Of a stretch of DNA of 64,000 nucleotides, positions 24,421 to 34,064 are shown one piece after another. The stretch spans positions 46,913 through 110,912 of the forward strand of contig CANSPM010000005.1 in the NCBI GenBank assembly GCA_947648875.1, in the 5' to 3' direction. Position 1 is the first letter of the stretch; each line of letters opens with the position of its first letter. Under the pieces are notes generated by a model that saw nothing but the letters and a program-made list of their open reading frames with translations, did not search any database and was not told where the DNA came from. The stretch is from an uncultured Lachnospiraceae bacterium. Lineage in GTDB: Bacteria; Bacillota; Clostridia; Lachnospirales; Lachnospiraceae. The position numbers and the translations under genes were made by a program.

Positions 24421-25104
24421 ATGATAAAATGCTTTTCCGATTTTTGTGATGAACTGATTAAATGCGGTTTTTCCATGGGCGGCGGCAACCCAAAAGGAAT
24501 CTATGCCATCATAGATTTTGGCTGGAACTCCGCTCCTGCGGATTCCCCGATTCAATGGCATACCGGTGATCCCGAAACCGACCCCTGGGAGTGGCGGATG
24601 CGGATTCTCCAGGAGCGCAGGGATATCGCCTACAGCAAGGTCTTTTTTGGCGCCAGCGGCTATATTACCAGAGAATGGTATCCTCTCTTTCTGGCTGTGC
24701 GCAGAAAGGGCATGGTCTTTGACGAATGGTATGACGAGGGAAAGGCCAGCCAGCTGGAAAAGAGTATCTACGAGGCAGTCAGTGGGAACGGACATGCCTC
24801 AATCCCTGAATTAAAGCGCGTTTGCGGCATCCATAAGGAAGATGCCCCCCGCTTTGACCGTGCGCTCATAAACCTACAGAAAAACCTGTTTATCACCATG
24901 TGCGGCCATGCCCGGAAAAAGAACAGGTACGGGGAGGAATACGGCTGGAACAGCACCGTCTTTACCACTGTGGAGGATTTCTGGGAGAAAGACCTGTCTC
25001 CGGACATTTCTCCCGATGACGCCTACCGGAAAATACGCAGCCAGATTCTGAAGCTGAATCCACAAGCCCAGGAGAAGGATATCCGAAAATTTATTCAGGC
25101 ATGA
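24421..25104 (+). CDS. AlkZ-related winged-helix protein
   Basis: 227 residues, started at 24421 with AAGGAG close upstream. It has the pattern of the AlkZ-related family seen in Clostridia: FSMGGGNPKGIYAI, WHTGDPETDPWEWRMRIL, KVFFGASGYITREWYPLF and a C-terminal helix that ends DIRKFIQA. AlkZ proper is a DNA glycosylase that unhooks interstrand cross-links using a QxQ motif. I do not see a QxQ here, so glycosylase activity is doubtful. No signal peptide. It stands alone between a long hairpin and the convergent vWA gene. Confidence 0.6.
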   Translation: MIKCFSDFCDELIKCGFSMGGGNPKGIYAIIDFGWNSAPADSPIQWHTGDPETDPWEWRMRILQERRDIAYSKVFFGASGYITREWYPLFLAVRRKGMVFDEWYDEGKASQLEKSIYEAVSGNGHASIPELKRVCGIHKEDAPRFDRALINLQKNLFITMCGHARKKNRYGEEYGWNSTVFTTVEDFWEKDLSPDISPDDAYRKIRSQILKLNPQAQEKDIRKFIQA

Positions 25105-25148
25105 CCGCTTTCAGCTATGCCAGGGCAATGCTATCCCCGCCTAAACAG

Positions 25149-28100
25149 CTAAGATTGATTTCTCTGATCCCTCTTTTTGAGCAGAGCCGAAGTGTCCAGA
25201 GACTGCGGCTTCTGCTCTCTGGCCGCTCTCCCGACTCTCTTTCGATTCTTTCCGCTGCCCTGCGCATCCAGATCCGCCGGCCCGGTCCCGTCCCGTCCCC
25301 TATCCGCTATGGCGTTTGATGCTCCGTCTGCGACGCTTGTTGCCCCGTCTATAGCGCTGCTCCCGTCATTTGCGGCACCTGTTGCCCTGCTCCTGACACC
25401 GTTTACCGCATTTGCGATATTTTCCGCCCCTTCTGCCGTTCCCATCACATTGCCTGTGTTCACGGCTTCCGGCCCTGCGCCGGAATTTCTCCGTCTTCTC
25501 ATGGCCCTGTTACGGCTGACCAGACGGTATATTTTTGTGTCCTGAGGCCTGAAATGAAATCTGCGAAACGCAATATCCATGACAAACCACAGGATCGCCA
25601 GCAGAATCAGCCACTGCGTCAATTCATACCGCTCTCTGGCCCCACTCTTTTTACTTACCCAGAAGTTCTCATCCGGCTCCAGCATCCTGCCATAGCGCTC
25701 CACAAAGGCCTTAAAGGCGCCGTTTCCCACATTAAATTTATACTCATCCGAATATTGTACCACCGCCGCTGTGGTCACGGCATTTGTGACGGTGCCCTCA
25801 TCCATGCGGCGTACACTCAGGTTATAGATACCGCTCATATCCGTCTCCAGACTGGTTTTATAACTTCCCGGCGCCGTGGCATGCAATTCCTGTGTCCTGG
25901 TATTGCCTTCCGGATCGGTATACACTGCCTCCACCCGGGTGCCCTCGCCATAGTCCCGGGCATAATACATAATATCCGTGGTTTCCGCCGCCGTAAGCAC
26001 ATCCACAGAATCCTCTCCGATTTTGACATTGCCCGCACTGTAGTCAATAATGCGTTTCCAGAGCTGCACATAGTCGGCCTCTCCCGCAAAACCGCCGCTC
26101 CACTGATTTGTCACATCTGTGTTCCACGCCACAGTGTGCCCCAGACCGTACTGCATCACCGTCAATATCGGATCATCCTTCTCTGAGGCGATCAGCACAT
26201 TGGACGAGTTTTTAGGGGTAGCGCTCACATAGCCACGGATATGAGGCCATCCGCCCGCAAAAAGACCATCCGTAATATCTCCCCCTGCCACCGCAAGGGC
26301 AAAGTCTCCGTTTTGCAGATAGGTGTCCCCGCTGAGAAATACCTCCTGCGCAAAAATTTTAGGAATATCTGCGGCTTTATCGGAATAGTAATAGCGTCCT
26401 CCGCAGTCGGCTGCCAGTCCCTCCAAAAGTTTCGCATCCGCCCCATTCCCCACGGCCACCGTGGACAGAGTTACACCCGCCGCCTTATACGCCGAAGTCA
26501 GTCTATCGTAATTCGTACTCTCCCCCTGTCCGTCTGTCAGCAGAACCACATGCCGGATGCCGGTCTCACATTCCATGGCCCCGCTTAACGCCTCCCAAAG
26601 CGCCGGTTGAATCGTGGTTCCGCCGCCCTCCGGGATGGTTTCGATCTGCTTTTTGATCTCCTCCTTGTCGGTCGCCAGGGAGGGTTCCACAATCCAGCTG
26701 AACGTGTCGTCGAAGGCGATGACGCCCACATAATTACTGCTGCGCATCTGATCCACCGCTGTCTTGACAGCGGTGACAGCCAGATCCAGGCTGGTGACGC
26801 CGCTTCCGGCGCTGTCACTCATGCTCCCGGAGTGGTCAATCACCATAATCATAGCCGTAGGCGGAAGCTCGTCCACTCCCCTCAGTTCCATATCCACCGG
26901 CAGCAAAGTTTCCAGCACACTCTCCCGATAGCCTCCCAGAGCATAGCTTTCGTCTCCTCCACAGCAGACCAGACCACAGCCGTAATCTTTCACATAAGTC
27001 TCTATATTCTCCCGAAACCCCTCCGGCAAATCCGAGAGATACACATTATTCAGGACAATGCTCTTATATTCTAACATCTCCTCCAACGTCCCGGGGGCAT
27101 TGATGGCCGACACCACACCATAGTCACAGTTCGCGCTCCGGAGCAGCTTTTCATACTCGCCGCTGTCCTGGGATATGCCGGAAACCACCAGCACCCTGGG
27201 CACGGTGTCCACCACCGCGCAGGCATGATAGCTATCGTTCTCCGGGCAGGTATCCCCCGCCGCAGCCACCCTGACCTCGAAACTCTCCACATTTTCTCCC
27301 GTGACTTCCTGCCGGAACTGAAATTGATTGGTTCCCCGATTGAGATGAACGCTGTAGGCATCTGTCTGCATGGTTCCCATCCAGATTTGAATCTCCGCCT
27401 CTGTATCGTAATTGCTCACCACCGTCACGGTTATAGAGTAGACATCTCCCTGATATAAATAGCCGGGCAGTTTCACATTTTCCACATAAGCATCCTGCCC
27501 CTGGCTTGTCTCATAGAGCATGGCCAGCAGCTCCACCTGCCCGGACAGAAGCGCCGCCGTCGTATTGGACAGTTCACCCCTGGTCTCTCGCCCGTCGGTA
27601 AGTAAAACCAGACGTCCCGCGCCCTCCGCAGGAATCATGGCCAGCGCTCTGGAAACAGCGTCTTCAAAATTTGTTGCCGTCTTATCAGGTAGTGACATAA
27701 TCCGGGCAAAATGATCTTCCCCTGTCAAAAACTGTTCCACCAGAGAATTTTTACCGAAAGTGACAATGCCATACTGATTTCCCCTGGGCATATCCGCCAG
27801 CGCGGCTTGCATGTATGACTCCATGGCCCCAAGATTCTGCTCATTGCTGTTGGAAATATCCACCAGAAATATAGTGGTATTGGTGCCGCTGCGTCTGTTT
27901 ACGGACACGCCGAAAAGCGCCAGAAGCACCAGGGCCACGCCCACCAGCCGCACTGCCATATAGAATCTGTTGCGGCTGCGCGTCTGTCGCACATATAGAA
28001 ACCACTCCAGTCCCATAAGCGCCAGAAGCACTGCCAACAATACGCCTCGAATCCGCTTTTTCACAGGTCCGCTGCCGTAGGCGTCCCCGCTCATTGTCCC

Positions 28101-29882
28101 CTCCGCCGTCAGCTGCCCGTCGGACTGGCTGCCTGTGTCAAAGCGCACCACATAGGATTCGCTCCGCTCCCCTGCCTCCACCTGATACAGGCCCGCCTTT
28201 CGAGTCTCCGCGCTCAGAGTATTCACATCCAGATCCGCCTGGGGATGAAACAATACCCTGTCTCCCGCCATATAAATATTGCCCGCCAGCAAAGAGGTGT
28301 CTCCCAGATAATGGATGGCATTGGATATAAAAATGGGAAACTCGGCCTTCAGCGGGAAGTCTGACTCCCGGATATCAAAGCCCACCACCACTGATTTCAC
28401 GCCGTCGTGCTCCCCGTAATACCCGGCGCACTGTTCTCCGGCCCATAGAAAGCCCGTCCCCCAATCCGGGACCTCGTACACCCTGGTCTCATTTACCCCC
28501 AGAGAAAAAGGGGATATACCGGAAGTCAAATCACAGTCCGTAACGGTCAGCATCACCCGCTCTGCGGTACCTATGGCATTTTCTTTGCTGCCAAACACCA
28601 GGCTACAGGCATCGCCATGCCCGGCGCTGCCTGTTCCCGCGTCGTAGATGCGCACCTCCCGGGAGTCCTGGGGCAATTCGCCCTCTGAAGCCACCTTCAC
28701 CAGACTTGCTCCCGTCGCCGCCTGGTAGGCCTTCTCCAGATAGGTATTGCCCATTCCCACAAATACAGCCTCCGTTCGGCTGGCCTGCGCGGCCACTGCA
28801 TAGGCAGTGTTGTCCTCCGCCAGAGAATCCCCTTGGTCCTTCCCCGCGAAATTCACCGCTCCAATCTCACTGCGCAGCGGTTCACCCTGCCATGTGAAGG
28901 GCTCATAGAAAATCAGCCTGGTCTCTCCGGCCTCCAGTGTCAGCTGTTTGACTTCCCGCAGTCTCTTTCCCTCATACAGACTGATCTCCAGGGCGGCATC
29001 TCCATCGCTGTAGTTTGTGAGACTGGAGGCGCAGGTTACAGACTTCGCGTCTCCGCCCGCAAAGTCCCCTTCTACCGCCTCCCGGCCCACTCTGGCTTCG
29101 GCATTCTCCGCAGATCCCCCCTGTCCCACGTTCTCTTCATTTTCCACATTTTCTATATAAGAGAGGAAATTGTTTGCCACATTGCTCACCGGCCCGCCCA
29201 TAATCAGCACCTGGGCATCAAAAAGAGCCGCGAAATTCCTGGCTTCTTCCGCGCCGGTGCCATCGGTAAAAACCATCACCTGTGCCACTGCCTGCTCTTT
29301 CCCCTGGGCCGCATCGCCGCCTGCGGGCTGCGATGCCGTCCCCCGCAGTGTTTCCACCAGCCCCTCTGCTCCCCGCAGGTCTCCGGGGCCGTCACAACAC
29401 TGTACCTGATCCAATGCGGCATACAGACTCTGCCTGTCCTTTACACCTACCGCAAGCAGATTACTTCCCGTGCAGTCACTGGTAACAATGGAAAAAGCGC
29501 CTCCGTCCAGGGATGCCGCCAGATCTTTAGCCTGCTCCACAGCCTCCTCTATACGCGTTCTGCCATTCCCCGTATCATGCTGCATGCTTCCGCTGGTGTC
29601 CAGCACCAATACCCAATTTCCCCTGCCAGTTCCCTGCCTGAGGAAATAGGGCGACATAAGTGCCAGCACCAACAGCAGAATCATCAGAATCTGAAGATAC
29701 ATCAGAATGTTATGGATAAATTTCTCCAAAAAAGTTTTTGACTGCTGATTTTTGAGAAACTGATCCCACAACAAAATGGAGGATACACGGTGGTCCTTCC
29801 CCCTGGGTTTTAAAAGATACAAAATGACGATCACAGGCACAGCCAACAACAACGCCAGCGGCCACAAATTCTCAAATATCAT
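25149..29882 (-). CDS. Giant membrane protein with three von Willebrand A regions
   Basis: 1577 residues. The N-terminus is BatA-like: helices at about 5-22 and 60-80 around YLLKPRGKDHRVSSILLWDQ. vWA 1 follows at about 90-260 with a full MIDAS start DTSGSMQHD. Two further helices at about 615-670 lead to a second vWA with a degenerate DISNSNEQ. vWA 3 at about 1000-1190 has DHSGSMSDS and a later TDGQGES. Glutamine-amidotransferase-like segments lie between vWA 2 and 3 and after vWA 3. A last helix (LILLAILWFVMDIAF) precedes an Ala/Gly/Asp-rich tail. It looks like a fusion of proteins usually encoded separately. It overlaps the DUF58 gene by 11 bases and closes the MoxR operon. Confidence 0.88.
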   Translation of the reverse strand: MIFENLWPLALLLAVPVIVILYLLKPRGKDHRVSSILLWDQFLKNQQSKTFLEKFIHNILMYLQILMILLLVLALMSPYFLRQGTGRGNWVLVLDTSGSMQHDTGNGRTRIEEAVEQAKDLAASLDGGAFSIVTSDCTGSNLLAVGVKDRQSLYAALDQVQCCDGPGDLRGAEGLVETLRGTASQPAGGDAAQGKEQAVAQVMVFTDGTGAEEARNFAALFDAQVLIMGGPVSNVANNFLSYIENVENEENVGQGGSAENAEARVGREAVEGDFAGGDAKSVTCASSLTNYSDGDAALEISLYEGKRLREVKQLTLEAGETRLIFYEPFTWQGEPLRSEIGAVNFAGKDQGDSLAEDNTAYAVAAQASRTEAVFVGMGNTYLEKAYQAATGASLVKVASEGELPQDSREVRIYDAGTGSAGHGDACSLVFGSKENAIGTAERVMLTVTDCDLTSGISPFSLGVNETRVYEVPDWGTGFLWAGEQCAGYYGEHDGVKSVVVGFDIRESDFPLKAEFPIFISNAIHYLGDTSLLAGNIYMAGDRVLFHPQADLDVNTLSAETRKAGLYQVEAGERSESYVVRFDTGSQSDGQLTAEGTMSGDAYGSGPVKKRIRGVLLAVLLALMGLEWFLYVRQTRSRNRFYMAVRLVGVALVLLALFGVSVNRRSGTNTTIFLVDISNSNEQNLGAMESYMQAALADMPRGNQYGIVTFGKNSLVEQFLTGEDHFARIMSLPDKTATNFEDAVSRALAMIPAEGAGRLVLLTDGRETRGELSNTTAALLSGQVELLAMLYETSQGQDAYVENVKLPGYLYQGDVYSITVTVVSNYDTEAEIQIWMGTMQTDAYSVHLNRGTNQFQFRQEVTGENVESFEVRVAAAGDTCPENDSYHACAVVDTVPRVLVVSGISQDSGEYEKLLRSANCDYGVVSAINAPGTLEEMLEYKSIVLNNVYLSDLPEGFRENIETYVKDYGCGLVCCGGDESYALGGYRESVLETLLPVDMELRGVDELPPTAMIMVIDHSGSMSDSAGSGVTSLDLAVTAVKTAVDQMRSSNYVGVIAFDDTFSWIVEPSLATDKEEIKKQIETIPEGGGTTIQPALWEALSGAMECETGIRHVVLLTDGQGESTNYDRLTSAYKAAGVTLSTVAVGNGADAKLLEGLAADCGGRYYYSDKAADIPKIFAQEVFLSGDTYLQNGDFALAVAGGDITDGLFAGGWPHIRGYVSATPKNSSNVLIASEKDDPILTVMQYGLGHTVAWNTDVTNQWSGGFAGEADYVQLWKRIIDYSAGNVKIGEDSVDVLTAAETTDIMYYARDYGEGTRVEAVYTDPEGNTRTQELHATAPGSYKTSLETDMSGIYNLSVRRMDEGTVTNAVTTAAVVQYSDEYKFNVGNGAFKAFVERYGRMLEPDENFWVSKKSGARERYELTQWLILLAILWFVMDIAFRRFHFRPQDTKIYRLVSRNRAMRRRRNSGAGPEAVNTGNVMGTAEGAENIANAVNGVRSRATGAANDGSSAIDGATSVADGASNAIADRGRDGTGPADLDAQGSGKNRKRVGRAAREQKPQSLDTSALLKKRDQRNQS

Positions 29883-30750
29883 AAATCACCCTTAAATCCT
29901 GAAACACCAGCTGCCTAATGTCTCTCCCCGTATCACAGAGCACATAAGCGCCCCTGCCCCCGCTGCATCCCTTTTTCATACGCTCAATCAGGCGCTTTAA
30001 TCCTCTCTCATAATAGTCCATAGTCCGTGCATCCATTGTCAGGCGCAGCCTGGACTGATTCTCCGCGTCAATCAGGTTCAACGCACCCTCCAGAGTGACG
30101 CGAAGTTCCTCCGCCGCCATGGTATGCAGCACCACCGGTCGCTGTCTGCAATAGCAAAGGTACTTAAGGAGCTTCTCATAGTCCTGTGCCTTCTCATCCA
30201 GCATGCCCGGATGTAAAAAATCGCTGATAAGCACTGTCACCCCTGGCCCGTGGAATCGCATCTTTCTGACAGCCGACAACATGTCCACCTCGTTTGAAAA
30301 ATGGCGCTTTTCCAGCCAGCGCAGCACTTTTGAAAAGCCCGTCTTTCCTCCGCTCACCGTAAGCGCCCTACCCATATCCTGCATATCGTAAAGCATAAGC
30401 CGGTCCATGTTGCAGAGCGCCAGATAGGATGTCACCGCCGCCAGATTCCGGGCCAGTTCCGCCTTATTCGGGGTTCCGTAGTCCATGGAGGCGCTGGTGT
30501 CGATCAGCACGGAGACCACGGCCTCCTTCTCCTCCATATATTCCCTGATATAGAGCTTATCCAGTCTGGCGTACACATTCCAATCCATGCGTCGCAGATC
30601 GTCCCCCGGCATATACTCCCGAAAATCTGAAAACTCTGCCGAGAGCCCTTTCCTCACGGACTTTCGGTTACCCGACATATTCATACCGCTTTTATGTGAC
30701 GTCTGTAACCGTATCCGGGACAGTGTGTCGTAAAATTTCCTGTCAAGCAT
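29872..30750 (-). CDS. DUF58 family protein
   Basis: 292 residues with the DUF58 signature FSDFREYMPGDDLRRMDW followed by YARLDKLYIREYMEEKE. After it comes a vWA-like fold with DTSASMDYG (degenerate MIDAS) and ISDFLHPG. DUF58 proteins are regular partners of MoxR ATPases and vWA proteins; they are thought to be clients or adaptors. It overlaps the moxR stop by 8 bases and the vWA gene start by 11, indicating coupled translation. No membrane helix is seen, so it is probably cytosolic. Confidence 0.93.
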   Translation of the reverse strand: MLDRKFYDTLSRIRLQTSHKSGMNMSGNRKSVRKGLSAEFSDFREYMPGDDLRRMDWNVYARLDKLYIREYMEEKEAVVSVLIDTSASMDYGTPNKAELARNLAAVTSYLALCNMDRLMLYDMQDMGRALTVSGGKTGFSKVLRWLEKRHFSNEVDMLSAVRKMRFHGPGVTVLISDFLHPGMLDEKAQDYEKLLKYLCYCRQRPVVLHTMAAEELRVTLEGALNLIDAENQSRLRLTMDARTMDYYERGLKRLIERMKKGCSGGRGAYVLCDTGRDIRQLVFQDLRVIYDI

Positions 30751-31699
30751 AGATACCCTTTTCCTTTGCTTCTATAATCTGCCGGATCACGGCATCCTCC
30801 GAAATTCCCTCCGCGATGGCGTCAAAATTCAAGAGTACCCTGTGCCGCAGCACCGGATAAGCCACGCATTGCACATCTTCAAAGGACACATTCATCCGGT
30901 GCTCCATAAAGGCACGGGCCCTGGACGCGCGGATCAGCGCCTGTGCCGCCCTGGGGCTTGCGCCCTCCCGAATAAAGGGATGGGGTTCATGGGTGGCCAT
31001 AACCAACTCCAATATATAATTCATGACAGCCTCCGCTATGGGAATGGAAGATATGAGTCCTCTCGCCTTTAGAAGTTCCCCGCCGTCCATAATACTTTGA
31101 ATCGAAGGAGCCTGCCGCCCTTCCGTCAGTTCCACAATCCCCCGCAATTCTTCCCTGCTGGGAAAGCGTACCAGCACTTTGAACATAAATCGGTCCAGCT
31201 GGGCCTCCGGCAACGGATAAGTCCCCTCTTGCTCAATAGGATTCTGGGTCGCCAGCACCAGAAAAGGCTCCTCCAGGCCATGGCTCTCATTGCCCACTGT
31301 CACCGTGTGTTCCTGCATGGCTTCCAACAGGGCGGACTGGGTCTTGGGCGTGGCGCGGTTAATCTCATCCGCCAGCACCAGATTGGCAAAGACCGGTCCT
31401 CTCTCAAAGCGAAAGCCGCTCCCTGCCGCCTCCTTCACCATTATATTTGTCCCTGTCACATCGCTGGGCATCAGATCCGGCGTAAACTGAATACGCTTGA
31501 AGGACAGTTGAAACACCTGCCCCACGGTACGCACCAGCATGGTCTTGCCCAGACCCGGCATGCCCTCCAGAAGGACATTGCCCCCGGAGAGCATGGCCAG
31601 CATCACCTGACGGATGATCTCCCTCTGGCCGATAATGCCCTTGCCGATCTCCTGTTCGCATGCCGCAATCTTCTGCTGATATAATTCAATCTCTGACAT
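30743..31699 (-). CDS. MoxR-family AAA+ ATPase
   Basis: 318 residues, the standard MoxR length. Walker A is EGMPGLGKTM near 45, Walker B LVLADEINRATPKTQ near 110, sensor 1 LATQNPIEQEGTYPLPEAQLD (seen as ATQNPIEQEGTYPLPEAQ), and sensor 2 around REGASPRAAQAL. MoxR ATPases act as chaperones that activate or assemble protein complexes together with vWA proteins. GGAGAAG precedes the ATG. It is the fifth gene of the operon, directly upstream of DUF58 and the triple-vWA gene. Confidence 0.95.
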   Translation of the reverse strand: MSEIELYQQKIAACEQEIGKGIIGQREIIRQVMLAMLSGGNVLLEGMPGLGKTMLVRTVGQVFQLSFKRIQFTPDLMPSDVTGTNIMVKEAAGSGFRFERGPVFANLVLADEINRATPKTQSALLEAMQEHTVTVGNESHGLEEPFLVLATQNPIEQEGTYPLPEAQLDRFMFKVLVRFPSREELRGIVELTEGRQAPSIQSIMDGGELLKARGLISSIPIAEAVMNYILELVMATHEPHPFIREGASPRAAQALIRASRARAFMEHRMNVSFEDVQCVAYPVLRHRVLLNFDAIAEGISEDAVIRQIIEAKEKGIYA

Positions 31700-31742
31700 A
31701 TTGCTTCTCCTTACTTAAGAGTCCCGCGTTCCGCATTCCCCT

Positions 31743-33095
31743 CTATTTGCTCAGATTCTCGAAGTACTCCCGGATGACCGACTCCATACCGCTGGGATAT
31801 CTGCCCATGGATATGCCCTCGTAAGCTCTGTTTGTGTACTGGCTGATGACGGAATTGTAATCCACATGGTCGCCCTCCCAGGCAAGACCGTTCTGCTGCC
31901 GGAAATAGTCGGAATCCTGATCTCCGTCTTTCTGTCCGATGAGAGACGAATCGTCCGCGATCTCATTGGGAATGCTTACGTAATCGTGGGCCGCATTACT
32001 ACTGCCAGTTCCCCGACCGCCGCCGATCCCATTGCCCTGACCAGAACCAACACCCTCCCCGGAACCGTTACCATTGCCACCTCCTCCGGAACCGCTTCCG
32101 CCGACACCAGAGCCAGCATTCCCACCGGCGCCATTGCCGTTACCATTCCCGCCAGTTCCATTGCTTGCATTGCCATTGATCCCCATAGCGCCGCCATTCT
32201 CCCCACTGTCACCAGTCTGTCCGGGTGACAGATGCGCGCCGTCCAGACTGACCTGTGATAAATCGGCGCCGTTCTGTGCCGCCGCCCGCGCCAGAGCCTG
32301 CGCGGAGGCTATTCCCGCCGCCCCGGGATTTTCCATCTGGCTGGCAAGCTGTGCCAGGCTCTGTCCGGCCTGCTGATATTTATAATCCAGCCGTTCTCTG
32401 GCAAGCCCCAGGCTTTCCCAGGTGTCCGCCTGCGCCAGTTCCTCCCGGGAGCGCTGCATGGCCTCCAGAAGTTCCTGCATCCGCATTCTCTGCTCCTCCG
32501 TCATACTCTCCATATCCACTCCCTTCAGGGCATCCATCAACTGCTCCAGATGCTTTTGTTCCTCCTCTGCCTCCTTCTGCACCTGATGGCGCAGCTGCGC
32601 CTGCTCCCTGACCGGAGAGGGAACAAAGCCCAGCCCCGCCACGATTACCGCCGAAAGAACCAGCGCCAACACATGCCTTTTGTCCGGCCACAGGGGAATC
32701 CTTATCCCGGCACGCGCCCGATTATAGTGCTCAAAAGCATCCTGCCTCTGGAGCTGCACCCATACATCCCCGGTTTCCGCCCCTCTGTCCAGCAGCTCAT
32801 AGGCTGTGACCATGCGCTCCTCCAGGCCGAAAGAGTCCAGTCGTCTGGCCGCCGCCTCCAGATCTGACCATCGGTAAAGCGCATAACCTGCCCCGGCTAA
32901 AAGCCCCAGGCCAAAGCACAGCGCCGCCGCCAGATGCGCATAGTAAAAGGGCCGGACCAGAGAAACCAGTTCGCAGATCATTCCCGGCACGCCTCCTGCC
33001 GCCGCAAACACTATGCCGCAGTCTATGAGTCTGGCCAGATTTATCCTGTTTCTGCATTTTCGGATCTGCGTTATGAGATATTTTCTGATGTCCAT
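31743..33095 (-). CDS. Membrane protein with coiled coil and Gly/Asn-rich region
   Basis: 450 residues. Two hydrophobic pairs (about 22-75) with a short cytosolic domain (LEERMVTAYELL), a further helix at about 140-160, then a coiled coil (about 170-265, rich in Glu, Gln, Met). A low-complexity Gly/Asn/Ser region of roughly 75 residues follows (about 300-375). The C-terminus is a defined end, NRAYEGISMGRYPSGME and so on. It resembles large hypothetical membrane proteins found next to MoxR/DUF58 genes, but I cannot name a family. The low-complexity stretch probably reflects repeat slippage. It lies 3 bases after the ABC permease stop. Confidence 0.75.
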   Translation of the reverse strand: MDIRKYLITQIRKCRNRINLARLIDCGIVFAAAGGVPGMICELVSLVRPFYYAHLAAALCFGLGLLAGAGYALYRWSDLEAAARRLDSFGLEERMVTAYELLDRGAETGDVWVQLQRQDAFEHYNRARAGIRIPLWPDKRHVLALVLSAVIVAGLGFVPSPVREQAQLRHQVQKEAEEEQKHLEQLMDALKGVDMESMTEEQRMRMQELLEAMQRSREELAQADTWESLGLARERLDYKYQQAGQSLAQLASQMENPGAAGIASAQALARAAAQNGADLSQVSLDGAHLSPGQTGDSGENGGAMGINGNASNGTGGNGNGNGAGGNAGSGVGGSGSGGGGNGNGSGEGVGSGQGNGIGGGRGTGSSNAAHDYVSIPNEIADDSSLIGQKDGDQDSDYFRQQNGLAWEGDHVDYNSVISQYTNRAYEGISMGRYPSGMESVIREYFENLSK

Positions 33096-33098
33096 GAT

Positions 33099-34043
33099 TT
33101 ATCTCCCTTTTCGCCCCTGTCGCCTGCTGGAGCTACTGTACCCCCTGATGGGATCAATGCGTTTGGACGCAAGCCAGAGAAACAGGAAAGATATTCCCAC
33201 AAAAAGCACTGTGGAGCAGATCAGCCACCAAAATCCTGTGGTCAACAGGTTGACAGGCCCTCTGACCTGCACTCCCTGCGTTGAGAAAAGACTCATATTA
33301 CTCACCAGCGATTCCCCCGCCATAACCCAGGCAAAGTACTCTATCAGATATACAGCCGGGTTCAACATCAGAAACAGAAGAATATTGTCTCCAAACATTG
33401 CAAAGGCCTTGGGGACGCTGCCCAGCATAAATCGCATATTCGCCGCCACCCCCCCCGCCACAATCGGAAGTACCGTGGTTCCCAGAAAAAAAGCCAGATA
33501 AAACACATAGGACATAATCACCGCGCTGATACTCCTTTTGCACAGCGAAGAGCACAAGATTCCTATACTGGCCGAGAAAAGCGACACCAGCAACGCGATC
33601 CCCAGAAACCAGAAAAGATATGCCCAAGACATGCCGCCTATGATGAAAGTCAGCGCCATGACCGGCATACTGGCCGCAACGAAGAACATCCCCTGCACAA
33701 TTGCCGTCATGACCTTTCCCATTATAACCGAAAAGGGCGACATGCCGGTGGTCATCATAATGTCAAAGGTCTGACGTTCCTTTTCGCCTGATATGGACGA
33801 GGCCGTCTTAACCGGCACCACCAGCCCCAGAATGATCAGCTGCGTCACCGCAAGCACCGGATAAAGCCACACCATGGCACTGTAGATATTGCCGGAAGAA
33901 TACCGGCTGTTTCCCTGAATAATACTCATGGCCAGAAAAAAGACCAGCGCCAGAATCAGTTCATAGGCGAATATTCCCCAGCAGATTCTCATGCTGCGAG
34001 ACTGCACTTTTATATCTTTTTTGACAATTGGATTTAAATACAT
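33099..34043 (-). CDS. ABC-2 type transporter permease
   Basis: 314 residues from the ATG at 34043 (GGGAGG upstream). Six hydrophobic helices in the ABC-2 layout, with the coupling region SSISGEKERQTFDIMMTTGMS between helices 2 and 3, typical of drug, polysaccharide or gliding-type (GldF-like) exporters. It follows the ATPase gene by 21 bases and forms the transporter with it. In this operon the transporter is probably functionally tied to the MoxR/vWA proteins, as gldAFG-like and MoxR modules are neighbours in several lineages; the substrate is unknown. Confidence 0.9.
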   Translation of the reverse strand: MYLNPIVKKDIKVQSRSMRICWGIFAYELILALVFFLAMSIIQGNSRYSSGNIYSAMVWLYPVLAVTQLIILGLVVPVKTASSISGEKERQTFDIMMTTGMSPFSVIMGKVMTAIVQGMFFVAASMPVMALTFIIGGMSWAYLFWFLGIALLVSLFSASIGILCSSLCKRSISAVIMSYVFYLAFFLGTTVLPIVAGGVAANMRFMLGSVPKAFAMFGDNILLFLMLNPAVYLIEYFAWVMAGESLVSNMSLFSTQGVQVRGPVNLLTTGFWWLICSTVLFVGISFLFLWLASKRIDPIRGYSSSSRRQGRKGR

Positions 34044-34064
34044 CTGTACCCCACCTCCCAAAAT

